From assembly GCA_003242735.1 (NCBI GenBank), contig QGVH01000011.1, positions 1 through 64,000 of the forward strand: DNA of 64,000 nucleotides. Direction: 5' to 3'. Shown piece after piece: positions 20,601-30,996 of this stretch. The stretch comes from a bacterium (GTDB lineage Bacteria; Gemmatimonadota; Gemmatimonadetes; Longimicrobiales; RSA9). The notes under the pieces are model-generated. The model made no database searches, was not told the origin of the DNA, and saw only the letters and a program-made list of their open reading frames with translations. The first letter of the stretch is position 1. Each line of letters opens with the position of its first letter. Both the position numbers and the translations under genes were made by a program.

Positions 20601-22123
20601 GCTCCGGCACCATACCCGTGGACCTCTCGTTCGCCCACGTCGAGCAGCGGCGCCTGGACGAGCCGCTCCGCTTCTCGTTCCACGCCGACAGCGTGCCGGC
20701 CGGGCTGCCGCTCTCCTTCTTCGACGCGTTCCGGGACGTGCGCGGCCGCATGGACGGCACGCTCACGTTCGGCGGCACCACCCGCAACCCCACGCTCGGG
20801 GGCGAGTTCACGTTGAGGGGCGCGAGCGCGTTCTGGGAGCCCATGGGCGTCCGGTATCGTGACGTGCAGGGCACCTTCCGCGTCCTGAACGACAGCGTGC
20901 TGGGCGTCGACGTCGGGTTCCGGAGCGACCCCGGCCGCGCAGCCGTCCGCGGGCTGATCACGTTCCGGCCGCTGAACGACCCGCGCTTCGACCTCGCCAT
21001 CCGTCTGGACCGCTTCCGCGCCGCGGAGCGCCGTGACGTCGAGGTCACCGGCACCGGCGAGCTGCGCCTCACCGGCCAGTACACCCGGCCGGTCGTCGCC
21101 GGCTCGTTCGAGGTCGACGGCGGCGCGCTCTACCTCGACGAGCTCTGGCGGCAGTACAACGTCGTGCAGCTCGGCGGGCCGCTGCTCTACGAGGTGATCG
21201 ACACCACCCGCGTCTCGGTCCGGCAGATCCTGCCGGCCAGCGCGCACCCGTTCCTGCGCAACATGGTCGTGACCGGCACCGTCCGCGTCGGCCGCGACTT
21301 CTGGCTGCGCAGCGAGACGATGAACGTGGAGGTCTCCGGGGAGCTGGACGTGGAGATGGACCGCAGCGCCGAGGACCTCCGCCTGACCGGGACGCTGGAC
21401 GTCGTGCGCGGCACGTACCTGCTGGCCAGCGGGCCCGTCGTCCGCCGCTTCCAGGTCCGGGAGGGGACCGTCGAGTTCGTCGGCACGCCGGGCATTGACC
21501 CGAACCTGGACATCACGGCGCAGTACCCGGTGCGCACGCGGACCGACCCGCTGCTCATCCAGGCGCGCGTCACGGGCACGCTGCTGAACCCGCGGGTCGC
21601 GCTGAGCAGCGACGCCGATCCGCCCATCGCGGAATCGGACCTGCTCAGCTACCTGATCTTCGGCAGGCCGACCTACGCCCTCGCGGCGAGCGAGCAGACC
21701 GCGCTCGGCGCCGCCGCCGGGCAGATCGGCCTCCAGGCCATCGCACCGACCGTCTGGGGGTACGCGGCCAGCGGGCTCGAGGTGTTCGCCCAAAACGTCG
21801 GCATCGACTACCTCAGCCTCACGGCGGAGGGCGCGCCGCAGGGGCTGGCCGGCAGCTCCGGGCTCGCCGACCTGTTCGCCGGCACCCAGGTCGAGCTGGG
21901 CCAGTATCTGCGGGAGAACCTGTTCATCGCGTTCACGCGGCGGCTCGCGGGGGAGACCACGAAGCTGCCCGGCATCCGGCTCGAGTGGCGGATCGCCCCC
22001 ACCTGGACCGCCGAACTCTTCTCCGAGGACCGCTTCGCGAGGCAGCCGTCGTTCAGCTTCGACCAGAGCCCCACCGTCAGCCGGATCTACGGCTTCTTCC
22101 TCTTCCGCGAGTGGGGGTACTGA
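17648..22123 (+). CDS. tamB: Translocation/assembly module protein TamB
   Basis: The 1491-residue product has one N-terminal signal anchor, a long periplasmic repeat region of beta strands, and a C-terminal DUF490/TamB domain (about the last 350 residues) with the hallmarks V-R-V-G-R-D-F-W-L-R-S, Y-P-V-R-T-R-T, S-D-A-D-P-P-I-A-E-S-D-L-L-S-Y-L-I-F-G and a final aromatic segment. It is an AsmA-like bridge that moves lipids or outer-membrane proteins between membranes, paired with an Omp85 partner. That partner is encoded immediately upstream. A hairpin (22126-22141) follows the stop. Confidence 0.92.
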   Translation: MARALRIGSAVAAGILLGVVAAVVAVYLLSETRFGAERVRAFLVSRVEERIQGELRIGAVRPGRLLGGAVIEDFAVEAPGGRPFLRADSVRVRYDLLDLLAGRWVFRDVVLYSPVVVIERLPGDTAWNYQHTFADPTPEEDGGGPAPYILIENARVVGGTIVIRWPWEPQPGEAVEPEDTVRLILERAPRVGDHGTGLVRVVRFEDVNAELPRVLWSSPIEEGRLFEVASLETRGFMYEEPFELRHFRGTVTQRDSVISIDARDLRLPGSRATGAGRFIDRAERDVFDLDIQGDRIAFRDLRWLYPNFPEEGGGKARIRIQTLDPRGTLWLVEDAHLRAPGTEVAGTFGIVTGDTLYFTRVDLRASPLNLEVLADVLPGDLPLEGLLVGTVEVEGPISALQTSGDLRLYATAPVRSTSAIRWAGIVNIGEELVFRGMRARIADLDLALLAALGVNTGLAGSISGDIEATGRLDRGITFAGRIEHSVPDHPTSLLEGRGRVLVAGDRRELEATLEARPLALDALAAANPSLRRLRGEARGTFSVSGSLDDLSVQGELETPGGRVDVEGRLDVGGARPAYDVTGRVSAFRLDRVVHGLPETTADAEFRLDGAGSDLATMRAAARIDLERARFDGVPIHRSVVALQFEDGLARVDSLRIRTSAGSLEAEGDFGLVPERSGTIRVALRSDSLGALDRVLLPDSLGAALVEPAPSRIGGRMQLAADVVGSIAGFDATGEARFVEARLHGAGAANAVLRFAATGVRSDSVRIEARADVDSLAYGDRLLTTAALRASYRAGGTGELRAEASAPGEQTFSAAAAFRRVGGGFEADLHELGFATHGTTWVLDTAATLRLDEQGLAVAGLRLHQPDAEGRIGIEGRLPWKPAGRARDSADVGPASADFRVDLRNVRIADFLGAAGPEPATDGLLGGWVRVGGTARNPVMDARFTLGGFRYQDVRLDSIAADLGYRDRRLTALLSAVDGGRSIFVGSGTIPVDLSFAHVEQRRLDEPLRFSFHADSVPAGLPLSFFDAFRDVRGRMDGTLTFGGTTRNPTLGGEFTLRGASAFWEPMGVRYRDVQGTFRVLNDSVLGVDVGFRSDPGRAAVRGLITFRPLNDPRFDLAIRLDRFRAAERRDVEVTGTGELRLTGQYTRPVVAGSFEVDGGALYLDELWRQYNVVQLGGPLLYEVIDTTRVSVRQILPASAHPFLRNMVVTGTVRVGRDFWLRSETMNVEVSGELDVEMDRSAEDLRLTGTLDVVRGTYLLASGPVVRRFQVREGTVEFVGTPGIDPNLDITAQYPVRTRTDPLLIQARVTGTLLNPRVALSSDADPPIAESDLLSYLIFGRPTYALAASEQTALGAAAGQIGLQAIAPTVWGYAASGLEVFAQNVGIDYLSLTAEGAPQGLAGSSGLADLFAGTQVELGQYLRENLFIAFTRRLAGETTKLPGIRLEWRIAPTWTAELFSEDRFARQPSFSFDQSPTVSRIYGFFLFREWGY

Positions 22124-22450
22124 AGCCCGCCCGGAGGCGGGTCCCGGGGCGGCGCCGCGCGTCGAGGGGCGCTCGCGCCGCTGACCTCCGTTCTCCGGTG
22201 TCGGCATCGGGCCCGGGAACGGCGCCGTGACCGGCATCACCAGCGCGGGCTCCCGCACCACGTCCGCGTCTTCCGCACCGCCGGCCAGCCCCGGCGACCC
22301 GACCGCCCGACCGAAGGCGTAGACCCCGGTGACGATCGCCACCGGGCTCGCCCAGCGACGGCGACGGGCCCCGCTCTCGCGCTCCGGGCTGGACCGCCAC
22401 GCGCCCGAAGGGGTATGTTTTCGGCGGTAACCGGACCTGGAGGGGAGCGC
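22124..22450. other. Intergenic region tamB-htpX
   Basis: This 327-base gap starts with a CCCGCC/GGCGGG hairpin (22126-22131 with 22136-22141) just after the tamB stop, probably a terminator lacking a U-tract. It ends with the htpX promoter candidate and ribosome site. In between, the minus strand from about 22390 to 22190 reads as an open frame with strong G/C bias at third codon positions. No start with a ribosome site and no stop defines a gene, so I do not call one. Confidence 0.4.
22390..22419 (+). promoter_or_regulatory. Candidate sigma-70-type promoter of htpX
   Basis: TGGACC (22390-22395) and TATGTT (22414-22419) are separated by 18 bases and lie about 32 bases before the htpX ATG. 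The -10 hexamer TATGTT is the same as in the candidate promoter of the acyl-CoA synthetase gene at 59486. Confidence 0.45.
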
Positions 22451-23329
22451 ATGGAACGCGTCAAGGTTTTCATGCTCATGGCGGGGCTCACCGCCCTGCT
22501 GGTCGTACTGGGCGGTGCCATCGGGGGGCAGAGCGGAGCCGCCACGTTCTTCATCCTGGCCGCGGTCATGAACTTCGGCATGTACTGGTTCAGTGACCGC
22601 ATCGTGCTGCGCATGTACGGCGCCCGGGTCGTCGGGCCCGAGGAGGCGCCCGAGCTCTACGAGATGGTGGACCGGCTGCGCCGTCGCGCGGGCCTGCCCA
22701 TGCCCACGGTCGCGATCGCGCCGTCCGAGCAGCCCAACGCGTTCGCCACCGGCCGCAACGCCAACAACGCCGTCGTCTGCTGCACGGCCGGCATTCTGCG
22801 CCTCGTGAGCAAGGAGGAGCTGGAAGGCGTCATCGCCCACGAGCTGGCCCACATCAAGCACCGGCACATGCTCGTCGGCACGCTCGCCGCGACCATGGCC
22901 GGCGCCATCGCCATGATCGGCGACATCGTCCGGTGGGGAGCGATCTTCGGCGGCATCGGCCGTAGCGACGACGAGGGCAGCAACCCGCTCGCGCTGCTCG
23001 CCATGGCCATCGTCGCCCCTATCGCGGCCATGATCATCCAGTTCGCCATCAGCCGCCAGAACGAGTTCCAGGCGGACCGGACGGCGGCGCTCATCTCGGG
23101 CAAGCCGCTGGCCCTCGCGGGCGCGCTCAGGCGCCTGGAGGCGTACGCGCGCCGCATCCCGATGGAGGTCAACCCGGCGGCGGCGCAGCTCGCCATCGTC
23201 AACCCGCTCGCGGGCCAGCGCGACCTCGGCTTGCTCCGGCTCTTCAGCACGCACCCGCCGACGGAGCAGCGCATCGCCCGCCTCGAGGCGCTCGCCGCGG
23301 ACCCCTCGTTCCACCGGCTCAGCGCCTGA
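22451..23329 (+). CDS. htpX: M48 zinc metalloprotease HtpX
   Basis: The 292-residue membrane protease has two N-terminal membrane segments, the zinc-binding H-E-L-A-H-I-K-H-R-H motif, two more hydrophobic segments, and the downstream glutamate ligand in Q-N-E-F-Q-A-D-R-T-A. The C-terminal S-T-H-P-P-T-E-Q-R-I-A-R-L signature is present. HtpX degrades misfolded membrane proteins during envelope or heat stress. The ATG at 22451 follows a GGAGGGGAG ribosome site; an in-frame ATG at 22415 lies inside the promoter candidate. The gene stands alone behind its own promoter. Confidence 0.95.
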   Translation: MERVKVFMLMAGLTALLVVLGGAIGGQSGAATFFILAAVMNFGMYWFSDRIVLRMYGARVVGPEEAPELYEMVDRLRRRAGLPMPTVAIAPSEQPNAFATGRNANNAVVCCTAGILRLVSKEELEGVIAHELAHIKHRHMLVGTLAATMAGAIAMIGDIVRWGAIFGGIGRSDDEGSNPLALLAMAIVAPIAAMIIQFAISRQNEFQADRTAALISGKPLALAGALRRLEAYARRIPMEVNPAAAQLAIVNPLAGQRDLGLLRLFSTHPPTEQRIARLEALAADPSFHRLSA

Positions 23330-23351
23330 TCGGCGCGGCGGGGCCACGAGC

Positions 23352-24320
23352 GTGACCCCACCACTCCACGAGACCCGGGGTGCGGCCAGCGCGGGCGCCG
23401 GCCGCACCTTCGTCATCCTCAACCCCGCCGCGGGCCACGATGACCCGGTGCGCCTCCGCCGCCTGATCGGCGGCGCCTTCGCGGCGCGTCTCGCACCGTT
23501 CGACCTCGCCGAGACCGCCCACCCCGGCCACGCCACCGAGCTGGCCCGCGACGCGGCCCGCCTCGGCTACCGCGCCGTCTGCGTCGTCGGCGGCGACGGC
23601 ACCATCGCCGAGGCCGCCACCGGCCTCGTCGGCACCGGCGTGCCGCTCGCCATCATCCCGCGCGGCACCGCCAACCAGGTCGCCCAGAACCTGCACATCC
23701 CCCTGGAGCTCGAGGGCGCCGTGGACGTGGCCATCGCAGGCCAGCCCGTCCACATCGACCTCGGCACCATCGACGGCCGCGCCTTCGCCCTCGTCGCCGG
23801 CGCAGGCCTCGACGCCGCCGTCATGGCCTCCGCCACACGCTCCCTCAAAGAGCGCTGGGGCTTCGGCGCCTACATCTACGCCGCCGCCAAAGAGGCGCTC
23901 GGCGCCGCGCCCGCCGACTTCCACATCGTCGCCGACGGCCGCGAGTTCCAGGTCCGCGCCGTCAGCGTCATGCTCGCCAACGTCGGCGAGCTGTTCACCG
24001 CCTTCCTCCCCGTCTCCCTCTCCCTCGCCCCCCAGCCCTCCCGCTCCTGGCAGGACGGCCTCATCGACATCGTCATCCTCGCACCCCGCAACCTCGCCGA
24101 CTTCGCCGCCGTCCTCTGGAACGCCGCACGCCACCGCTTCAGCGGCGACGACCGCCTCATCCACCTCCAGGCCCGCGAGGTCTCCATCAGCGCCGAGCCC
24201 GCCGTCCCCGTCCAGATCGACGGCGACCCCGCCGGCAGCACGCCCGTCCACGCCCGCGTACTCCCCGCCGCCATCCAGGTCCTCGTCCCACGCGACGTCG
24301 AAGCGACCCGGAAGGGTTGA
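23352..24320 (+). CDS. Diacylglycerol-kinase-family lipid kinase
   Basis: The 322-residue product has the DAGK catalytic domain: I-L-N-P-A-A-G at the start, the nucleotide-binding G-G-D-G-T-I-A-E, and I-P-R-G-T-A-N-Q-V-A. The C-terminal YegS/sphingosine-kinase-like domain has the E/D-rich region and a final A-V-P-V-Q-I-D-G-D. Family members phosphorylate diacylglycerol, undecaprenol or other lipids at the inner face of the membrane; the exact lipid is not shown. The GTG start lies 22 bases after htpX, suggesting cotranscription. Confidence 0.88.
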   Translation: MTPPLHETRGAASAGAGRTFVILNPAAGHDDPVRLRRLIGGAFAARLAPFDLAETAHPGHATELARDAARLGYRAVCVVGGDGTIAEAATGLVGTGVPLAIIPRGTANQVAQNLHIPLELEGAVDVAIAGQPVHIDLGTIDGRAFALVAGAGLDAAVMASATRSLKERWGFGAYIYAAAKEALGAAPADFHIVADGREFQVRAVSVMLANVGELFTAFLPVSLSLAPQPSRSWQDGLIDIVILAPRNLADFAAVLWNAARHRFSGDDRLIHLQAREVSISAEPAVPVQIDGDPAGSTPVHARVLPAAIQVLVPRDVEATRKG

Positions 24321-24345
24321 CCCGATCGAGCCCTCTTGCGATCTT
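24316..24345 (+). promoter_or_regulatory. Possible efp promoter with overlapping hairpin
   Basis: TTGACC overlaps the stop of the lipid-kinase gene (about 24317-24322). GATCTT lies about 17 bases later (24340-24345). A 7-bp stem (24329-24335 with 24347-24353, AGCCCTC/GAGGGCT) overlaps the -10 and could be a terminator for the upstream gene or a control element. The -10 match is weak. Confidence 0.3.
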
Positions 24346-24392
24346 TGAGGGCTGAACCGCTTCCGAACACCGACGCACGGGAGAGTCCGACT

Positions 24393-24956
24393 ATGCCGAT
24401 CCCCGCCACGCAGATCCGACGGGGAACCGTGGTCGTCATGAACGGCGACCCGTGCCGCGTCATCGACTTCCACCACCACACGCCCGGGAACCTGCGCGCG
24501 TTCGTCCAGACCAAGCTGCGGAACCTGCGCACGGGCCAGCTCTTCGAGCACCGCTTCCGCGCCGCCGACCAGATCGAGACGGCAGCGCTCGAGACGCACG
24601 AGCTCCAGTACCTCTACAACGACGGCCTGCACTACCACTTCATGAACCAGGCCAACTACGACATGCTCGTGCTCGATGAGGAGACGCTGGGCGATGCCGC
24701 GCAGTGGCTCACGCCCGAGCTCGTCCTGCTCGCCGAGTTCTACAACGGCCGCCCGATCGGCGTGCAACTGCCCTCGTCCCTCGAACTGAGGGTCGTCGAG
24801 ACCGAGCCCGGCGTGCGAGGCGATACGAAGACGGCCGTGATGAAGCCCGCGAAGCTCGAGAACGGTGTGACGATCCAAGTGCCCGCGTTCATCAACGAGG
24901 GCGACGTCGTCAAGGTGGATCCGTCGGAAGGGAAGTACCTGGGGCGCGTGAGCTGA
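24393..24956 (+). CDS. efp: Elongation factor P with an atypical loop
   Basis: The 187-residue product has the three-barrel EF-P layout: KOW-like domain I, OB domain II and domain III with the ending [16 protein letters not shown] rescues ribosomes stalled on polyproline. The loop that normally presents Lys34 (P-G-K-G-x-A-F in E. coli) reads P31-G-N-L-R35-A-F, so Asn replaces the modified lysine and an Arg lies two residues later. The ATG at 24393 follows GGGAGAG; an upstream in-frame start at 24336 would add 19 unlikely residues. Neighbours include no EpmA, EpmB or EarP modification gene. Confidence 0.93.
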   Translation: MPIPATQIRRGTVVVMNGDPCRVIDFHHHTPGNLRAFVQTKLRNLRTGQLFEHRFRAADQIETAALETHELQYLYNDGLHYHFMNQANYDMLVLDEETLGDAAQWLTPELVLLAEFYNGRPIGVQLPSSLELRVVETEPGVRGDTKTAVMKPAKLENGVTIQVPAFINEGDVVKVDPSEGKYLGRVS

Positions 24957-25246
24957 GAGCCGGGGCCGCGCGCCCTCACAAACGACCCGCCGTCTCCCTC
25001 GTCCGTACCGCCGTAGACCACGACTCCGAGCCCAGCGGCGACTGCGCCGCCGCCGGCAACGACCTCCAGTGCAGCGGACCCCAGCCGCCGCGAAGCGGCG
25101 GCGGAGCCGAGGGCCGCAGGCCCGGGGCCCCGCGCCCGTTCCGCGGGTGCGACGCCTGGCGCAGCGGAGCCCGGCGAACGCTCGGGGGTATAGCCAGAGC
25201 CCGCCCGGTCCTCCCCGGGTGGACTCCCGGTCTTCAGCCACGATCT
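24957..25246. repeat. G+C-rich repeat-bearing intergenic region upstream of uvrA
   Basis: This 290-base gap holds dense inverted repeats, including an 8-bp stem with a GAA loop (25084-25091 with 25095-25102). It contains the 17-mer at 25164-25180, which joins the words GCGGAGCCCGGC and CCCGGCGAACG that also occur upstream of ruvB. A TATAGC after five Gs (25189-25194) could be a uvrA -10 box, but no -35 is clear. Confidence 0.4.
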
Positions 25247-28159
<2,913 letters not shown>

Positions 28160-28221
28160 GCCGTCCCCGGTCCGGGACGCGTGGGCGCCGCGCGGACGCG
28201 CCCGCCATGCCCTTGGTGGAA

Positions 28222-28248
28222 TGAAACACGCGTCCGCGCACGCGCGTA
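28222..28248 (+). promoter_or_regulatory. Candidate ECF-type promoter of the ybjN-pspA operon
   Basis: TGAAAC (28222-28227) and CGTA (28245-28248) are separated by 17 bases, matching the pattern used by SigW-like ECF sigma factors (TGAAAC, 16-17 bases, CGTA). It lies about 45 bases before the first gene of an operon holding pspA, a gene that SigW controls in Bacillus subtilis. The match is by eye and unproven. Confidence 0.4.
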
Positions 28249-28293
28249 CCTGCATCGAGAGCGGTGAGCGCGTGTCGTCTCCGGAGGGAACCT

Positions 28294-28701
28294 ATGGTGA
28301 CGCGAGAGGACTTCGAGAGCTACCTGATCCGCCTTGGCGTGGAAGTCGAGGAGGTGGCCGACGGCATGTGGGCACTCCGGAGCGAAGACAGCCCGACCCC
28401 CGTCGTCGTCCACTACGCGCCCCCGGTGGCCATCCTCCGCCTGAAGGTCATGGACCTGCCCCCGGATGCGGACGACGTGCGCTTCGCTCCGCTCTACCGC
28501 CGGCTGCTCGAGCTCAACGCGACGGACATCGTGCACGGCAGCTACGGCATCGAGGGGAACGACCTCATCCTCTCCGACGCGCTCGACGTGGAGACGCTCG
28601 ATTTCCCCGAGCTCCGCAACTCGTTCGAGAGTCTCGTTTTCGCTGCGACGACCCATCTCCCGGGGCTCGCCGAGCTCGTCCCGGTTGCACACGAGGGCTA
28701 G
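28294..28701 (+). CDS. YbjN/CesT-like domain protein
   Basis: The 135-residue cytoplasmic protein has the alternating alpha/beta pattern of the YbjN or type III secretion chaperone-like (CesT) fold: an N-terminal helix (R-E-D-F-E-S-Y-L), a strand run around W-A-L-R-S and P-V-V-V-H-Y, L-L-E-L-N-A-T-D-I-V-H-G-S-Y-G-I-E-G-N-D-L, and a long C-terminal helix. In this fold such proteins bind partners or act as small adaptors; no catalytic residues are apparent. The ATG follows a GGAGGG ribosome site, and pspA begins five bases after the stop. Its place suggests a role in the envelope-stress operon. Confidence 0.75.
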   Translation: MVTREDFESYLIRLGVEVEEVADGMWALRSEDSPTPVVVHYAPPVAILRLKVMDLPPDADDVRFAPLYRRLLELNATDIVHGSYGIEGNDLILSDALDVETLDFPELRNSFESLVFAATTHLPGLAELVPVAHEG

Positions 28702-28705
28702 CGCC

Positions 28706-29518
28706 ATGGGCATCCTGCAACGACTGTCCCTGCTCATTCGCTCCAACCTCAACGACGCGATCTCGCGCGGTGAGAACCCGGAGAAGGTCCTCAACCAGGT
28801 GATCCTCGACATGCGCGAGCAGCTCGCCCGCGCGAAGCAGGAGGTCGCCGTCGCGATCGCGGATGAGCGCAAGCTCAAGGCGCAAGTCGAGGAGGAGCGC
28901 AGGCAGGCCGAGGAATGGGAGCGCCGTGCCATCCTCGCCGTTCGGGAGGGCCGAGACGACCTCGCCCGTCAGGCGCTGCTGCGGCAGCAGGAGTACGCCG
29001 AGCGGGCTGCCGCACTGGAGGAGACCTGGCGGCGCCAGGCGGCCGAGACGGAGAAGCTGAAGAACGCGCTGCGCGAGCTCAACGACAAGATCGAGGAGGC
29101 CAAGCGCAAGAAGAACCTCCTGATCGCCAAGCAGAAGCGCGCGCAGGCGCAGAAGCGGATCCACGAGACCATGGCGGGCCTCTCCGACCGCTCCGCCTTC
29201 GAGGCGTTCGACCGCATGGCCGAACGGATCGAGGAGGAGGAGCGCCGCGCCCTCGCCGCCGCCGAGGTCAGCGAGACGCTCACCGGCGACACGCTCGAGC
29301 GCGAGTTCGCCCGCCTCGAGGTCGCGGACGTGGACCAGCGTCTGTTCGCGCTCAAGCAGCGGCTCGGGCTGGCCGCCCCCTCCGCGCCCCCTGCGGCCGC
29401 GCTGCCCAGTGGCGACTCCGGGAACAGCGTGGCGACCGGCGCCAACCAGCTCAAGCCGGCACACGTCGACGAGGAGGACGGCCTGATCAAGGACGCGGAG
29501 CTGGAGGATCGGGCCTGA
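28706..29518 (+). CDS. pspA: PspA/IM30-family membrane-remodelling protein
   Basis: The 270-residue product is almost entirely helical coiled coil, with the N-terminal amphipathic helix M-G-I-L-Q-R-L and the typical D-M-R-E-Q-L-A-R-A-K, then long charged helices to about residue 215. A disordered Pro-, Ser- and Gly-containing tail follows. PspA/Vipp1 proteins form ESCRT-III-like polymers on stressed inner membranes and protect the proton gradient. It sits between a YbjN-like gene and an AI-2E transporter gene; pspB, pspC and pspF are absent. Confidence 0.93.
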   Translation: MGILQRLSLLIRSNLNDAISRGENPEKVLNQVILDMREQLARAKQEVAVAIADERKLKAQVEEERRQAEEWERRAILAVREGRDDLARQALLRQQEYAERAAALEETWRRQAAETEKLKNALRELNDKIEEAKRKKNLLIAKQKRAQAQKRIHETMAGLSDRSAFEAFDRMAERIEEEERRALAAAEVSETLTGDTLEREFARLEVADVDQRLFALKQRLGLAAPSAPPAAALPSGDSGNSVATGANQLKPAHVDEEDGLIKDAELEDRA

Positions 29519-29525
29519 CCCCTCG

Positions 29526-30677
29526 ATGAGCCGCAGCACCTCCACCGTCGTCGCCGGCTCGATCTTCGCCGTCCTGCTGCTGCTGTTCCTCTACAGCGTG
29601 GCGGAGGTGCTGCTGCTCCTCTTCATCTCCGTCCTGTTCTCGCTGTACCTCGGCGCCATCACGGACACGCTGCAGCGCCGCCTGCGCCTGCCGCGAGGCA
29701 TCGGCCTCTTCCTGGCCGTCCTCGTCACCGCGCTCGGCCTCGTCGGCGTCGCGTACCTGATCGTCCCGCCCGTCACGGAACAGACCCAGGAGCTCCTCCA
29801 GGCGCTGCCGCGCGAGCTCGAGAGGTGGGAGGCGTGGCTCCTCGCACTCGCCGAGCGCTCGCCCCTCGCCATCCAGCTCCTCGGCCCGCTCCAGGAGGGA
29901 CAGAGCTACGTCGGCAACATCCTCCAGGAGATCGGCGGCTACTTCCGGGGGATGGTGCCCTACGTCTTCAGCGGGGTCCAGTTCCTGATCCACGTGGTCA
30001 GCGTCTTCGTGATGGGCGTCTACATGGCGCTCCGGCCCGCGCTGTACCGCGAAGGGTTCATCGCTCTCGCGCCGCCCGTCCACCGGGAACTGGTCCGCGA
30101 CCTGCTGTCCGACCTCGCTCACACGCTGCGCGCCTGGATCGTGGGTCAGCTCCTGGCGATGTTCTCCCTCGGCCTGCTCACCTGGGTCGGCCTCGAGGCC
30201 CTCGACGTGCCCTACGCCCTCGCCTTCGGGGTCTTCACCGGCGTGGTGGCGATCATTCCGTTCTTCGGCACGCTCATCTCCACGCTGCTGCCGGCGCTCT
30301 TCGTGCTCGGTCCCCAGGGGCCGGTGACCGCCCTGCTCGTCATCGGGCTCGGCATCATCGTCCATCTCGTCGAGGCGAACCTGATCGCGCCGATGATCAT
30401 GGAGCGCCAGGTCCAGCTGCCGCCCGTGCTGACCATGCTCAGCGTGCTGATCATGGCCCACCTCCTCGATGTGATCGGCGTGCTCGTCGCCGTGCCCGTG
30501 CTGGCGACCGTGATGGTGGTGGTTCGGCGGATCTACGTGCACCGGGTGCTCGAAGGGAAGGGCTTCCGCCGGGCCGTCCGCGATCAGCCGGTGGAGGTGC
30601 GCCTCCCCGCTGGCGAGGACGTGATCGTGCACCCGGAGGCCCAGCAGGCGACCTTGCCGACGGTGCTGGAGGGTTGA
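29526..30677 (+). CDS. AI-2E family (UPF0118) membrane transporter
   Basis: The 383-residue product has about eight membrane segments in the layout of the AI-2E/TqsA family: two at the N-terminus, a central periplasmic loop, and the conserved G-V-V-A-I-I-P-F-F-G and I-V-H-L-V-E-A-N-L-I-A-P blocks. Members export autoinducer-2 or act as sodium:proton or other transporters, so the substrate is not assigned. The ATG lies seven bases after pspA, so the two are probably translated from one message. Confidence 0.88.
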   Translation: MSRSTSTVVAGSIFAVLLLLFLYSVAEVLLLLFISVLFSLYLGAITDTLQRRLRLPRGIGLFLAVLVTALGLVGVAYLIVPPVTEQTQELLQALPRELERWEAWLLALAERSPLAIQLLGPLQEGQSYVGNILQEIGGYFRGMVPYVFSGVQFLIHVVSVFVMGVYMALRPALYREGFIALAPPVHRELVRDLLSDLAHTLRAWIVGQLLAMFSLGLLTWVGLEALDVPYALAFGVFTGVVAIIPFFGTLISTLLPALFVLGPQGPVTALLVIGLGIIVHLVEANLIAPMIMERQVQLPPVLTMLSVLIMAHLLDVIGVLVAVPVLATVMVVVRRIYVHRVLEGKGFRRAVRDQPVEVRLPAGEDVIVHPEAQQATLPTVLEG

Positions 30678-30996
30678 GGGGGCATCGGGCCTGGGGCGGG
30701 CGCGAGGAGGGCAGGGGAAACAGACCTCGGCGGTGCAGGCTCCGCAGCGCTGGGCCGACCGAGCGATGGAGTGATCCTGGGGCCCTGCGTAGGATTCCCT
30801 GCCGGGCTCGGAACTCTCCTCGCCGACAGGGAATCCATGGCCCGCTTCGCGCCGGACAGTTCAGCGCTGGCCGGGGCTGGCGCGACGGCACACGCGGCCC
30901 GCTCCTCGGGGATCCGGGTTCAGTCGGGCGGGCGGGATCGCCAATTGCGTTGGATTTCGCATTCGAATGCAGTATGGTGGCTGCCCCCGGAAGCCC
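30678..30996. repeat. Convergent intergenic region with a 14-bp inverted repeat
   Basis: This 319-base gap separates two converging genes. It contains arms of 14 bases (30792-30805 and 30823-30836) pairing at 13 positions, with a 17-base spacer. The repeat could fold as a hairpin that stops transcription from both sides; there is no U-tract. A short palindrome (30959-30970) is not beyond chance. A 98-codon open frame over part of the gap has no coding character. Confidence 0.45.

Noticed and set aside
17417..23536. Very long open frame on the minus strand opposite bamA, tamB and htpX
   Set aside because: It is antisense to well-recognised genes. Long shadow frames arise from the high third-position G+C of the coding strand, and its translation shows no protein family.
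30959..30970. Perfect 12-bp palindrome GCATTCGAATGC
   Set aside because: Several 12-bp palindromes are expected by chance in 64 kb, and no gene start is close on either strand.
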